In this document: one piece after another, positions 63,065-64,000 of the stretch
How the letters are laid out: the number at the start of each line of letters is the position of its first letter
How positions within the stretch are numbered: the stretch's first letter is position 1
Source of the DNA: JADKAV01 sp963704075
GTDB lineage: Bacteria > Actinomycetota > Actinomycetes > S36-B12 > UBA10799
Assembly: GCA_963704075.1 (NCBI GenBank)
Contig: CAVPGV010000009.1
Location: 1 to 64,000 of the forward strand
Direction of reading: 5' to 3'
Length of the DNA: 64,000 bases
The notes under the pieces: model-generated
Told to the model about the DNA's origin: nothing
What the model saw: the letters and a program-made list of their open reading frames with translations, nothing else
The model's database searches: none
Translations under genes and position numbers: made by a program

Positions 63065-64000
63065 ATGCGAGCACCTCGCAACTTCATCGATACCCAGGAC
63101 CTCGGCCCGGACCTGATCCGTGCGCAGATGGACCTGATCCGCCTGCTCAAGCAGGCCGACAAACAGAACGCCTGTCCCCGCCTGCTGGAAGGCGCTTCGC
63201 TGGGCATGATCTTCGAGGAGGCATCCACCCGGACCCGGGTCTCCTTCGAGGTGGCAATGACCAAACTGGGCGGGCACGCTCTCTACCTCAAACCCGGCGA
63301 GATCCACCTGGGCCAGAAGGAGAACATCGCCGACACCGCGCGTGTGCTGTCGCGGATGGTGGACGCGGTCGAGATCCGCGCCTTCAAACACGACACGGTC
63401 ACCGACTTCGCGCAGTACGCCGAGGTCCCCGTCATCAACGGCCTGACCGACTACAACCACCCGACACAGGCGGTCTGCGACGTGTTCACCATGACCGAAC
63501 ACACGGACAAGCCGTTCAATGAGTTGACGGTCGTCTTCGTCGGGGATGCCACCAACGTCTGCACCTCGACCGCCCAGATCGTGACCATGCTCGGTGGCAC
63601 ATTCGTCCATGCCCGTCCGGAGCAGTACGGAATCAAGGCCCAGTGGCCCACCGTGCTCGACGAGATCGCGAAGAACGAGGAACGCTACGGCGGCCGGTAC
63701 ATCGAGACCGAGGACGTCGAGGACGCGGTCGTGAACGCGGACTTCATCTACACCGACCTGTGGTGGTGGTTCGGCCAGGAGGCCGAGATCCCCGACCGCG
63801 TCAAGGCATTCAAGCCCCGCTACCAGGTCGACGCGCAGCTGATGGCCCGCGCGCCCGAGCACGCCAGGTTCATGCACTGCCTGCCCGCGTCCCGCGGCGT
63901 CGAGGCGACCGACGAGGTCATGGACAGCGCGCAGTCGATCATCTACGACCAGAGCGAGAACCGCCTGCACACCGAGAAGGGTCTGCTCGCCTGGTACATC
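63065..64000 (+). CDS. ptcA: Putrescine carbamoyltransferase (agmatine/putrescine catabolism), cut by the window edge
   Basis: 312 codons are present from ATG 63065 and the frame is still open at the window end. The carbamoyl-phosphate site is STRTR (54-58), then NHPTQ and HCLPASRG. Features separating it from ornithine carbamoyltransferase are FEVAMTKLGGHALYLKPGEI, VINGLTDYNHPTQ and the VEATDEVMD ending, which match Enterococcus-type putrescine carbamoyltransferase. It would phosphorolyse carbamoylputrescine to putrescine and carbamoyl phosphate. A GAAGGG site lies 11 nt upstream. Agmatine deiminase and carbamate kinase genes would be expected next, outside the window. Confidence 0.85.
   Translation, partial: MRAPRNFIDTQDLGPDLIRAQMDLIRLLKQADKQNACPRLLEGASLGMIFEEASTRTRVSFEVAMTKLGGHALYLKPGEIHLGQKENIADTARVLSRMVDAVEIRAFKHDTVTDFAQYAEVPVINGLTDYNHPTQAVCDVFTMTEHTDKPFNELTVVFVGDATNVCTSTAQIVTMLGGTFVHARPEQYGIKAQWPTVLDEIAKNEERYGGRYIETEDVEDAVVNADFIYTDLWWWFGQEAEIPDRVKAFKPRYQVDAQLMARAPEHARFMHCLPASRGVEATDEVMDSAQSIIYDQSENRLHTEKGLLAWYI

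Overview
The window is high-GC DNA from an actinomycete (Actinomycetota). Supporting markers are a WhiB3-like iron-sulfur regulator, a DUF3039 protein, the actinobacterial order clpS / DUF2017 / mec / cysO / cysM / murI / metallo-beta-lactamase / rph / rdgB, a GTP-type PEP carboxykinase, and frequent GTG and TTG starts. I cannot assign a genus from sequence alone. I found no rRNA, tRNA or CRISPR array.

Layout. 1-1.45 kb is a decayed tyrosine recombinase fused to an esterase fragment. 1.46-5.4 kb holds glgX, an NAD-dependent epimerase and an OsmC protein. 5.6-7.2 kb and 9.9-11.4 kb form a gene graveyard: an internally deleted amidohydrolase, the tail of an acyl-CoA ligase, and two phage terminase-small-subunit-like genes each preceded by the same 87-bp repeat. 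These flank a large secreted FG-GAP/SGNH protein (7.2-9.9 kb). 11.5-21.2 kb is a minus-strand housekeeping block (clpS to murI and the phosphodiesterase-like gene, then rph, rdgB, an M13 peptidase and a BrkB protein), interrupted by one opposite-strand AbiEi/DUF559 gene. 21.5-29.6 kb carries a class V PLP enzyme, a GH18 hydrolase, a PBP4-type carboxypeptidase, an IclR regulator, DUF3039, whiB and a small membrane protein.

29.7-33.9 kb is arginine catabolism: a YfcC-family transporter divergent from arcA and arcB, with a palindromic operator-like site between them. 34.1-40.0 kb is an alpha-glucoside uptake operon (binding protein, two permeases, ATPase, GH13 glucosidase). An MFS exporter and PEPCK follow. 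43.8-59.9 kb is dominated by envelope genes: an M15-like peptidase with a peptidoglycan-binding domain, an M23 peptidase, three paralogous secreted Cys/His proteins, and a six-gene translationally coupled operon (small membrane protein, GT2-GtrA, ArnT/YkcB-like transferase, response regulator, histidine kinase, VanZ-RDD). SulP and DUF3089 genes follow. 60-62.8 kb is a multi-PAS diguanylate cyclase. The window ends inside a putrescine carbamoyltransferase.

Two caveats matter. First, at least five genes between 44 and 63 kb carry single-base frameshifts although their protein sequence is otherwise well preserved, so assembly indels are as likely as real pseudogenes. Second, four intergenic palindromic elements fall into two sequence families. 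Both use a 19-nt internal period with dyad symmetry, and I regard them as the most unusual non-coding signal here.
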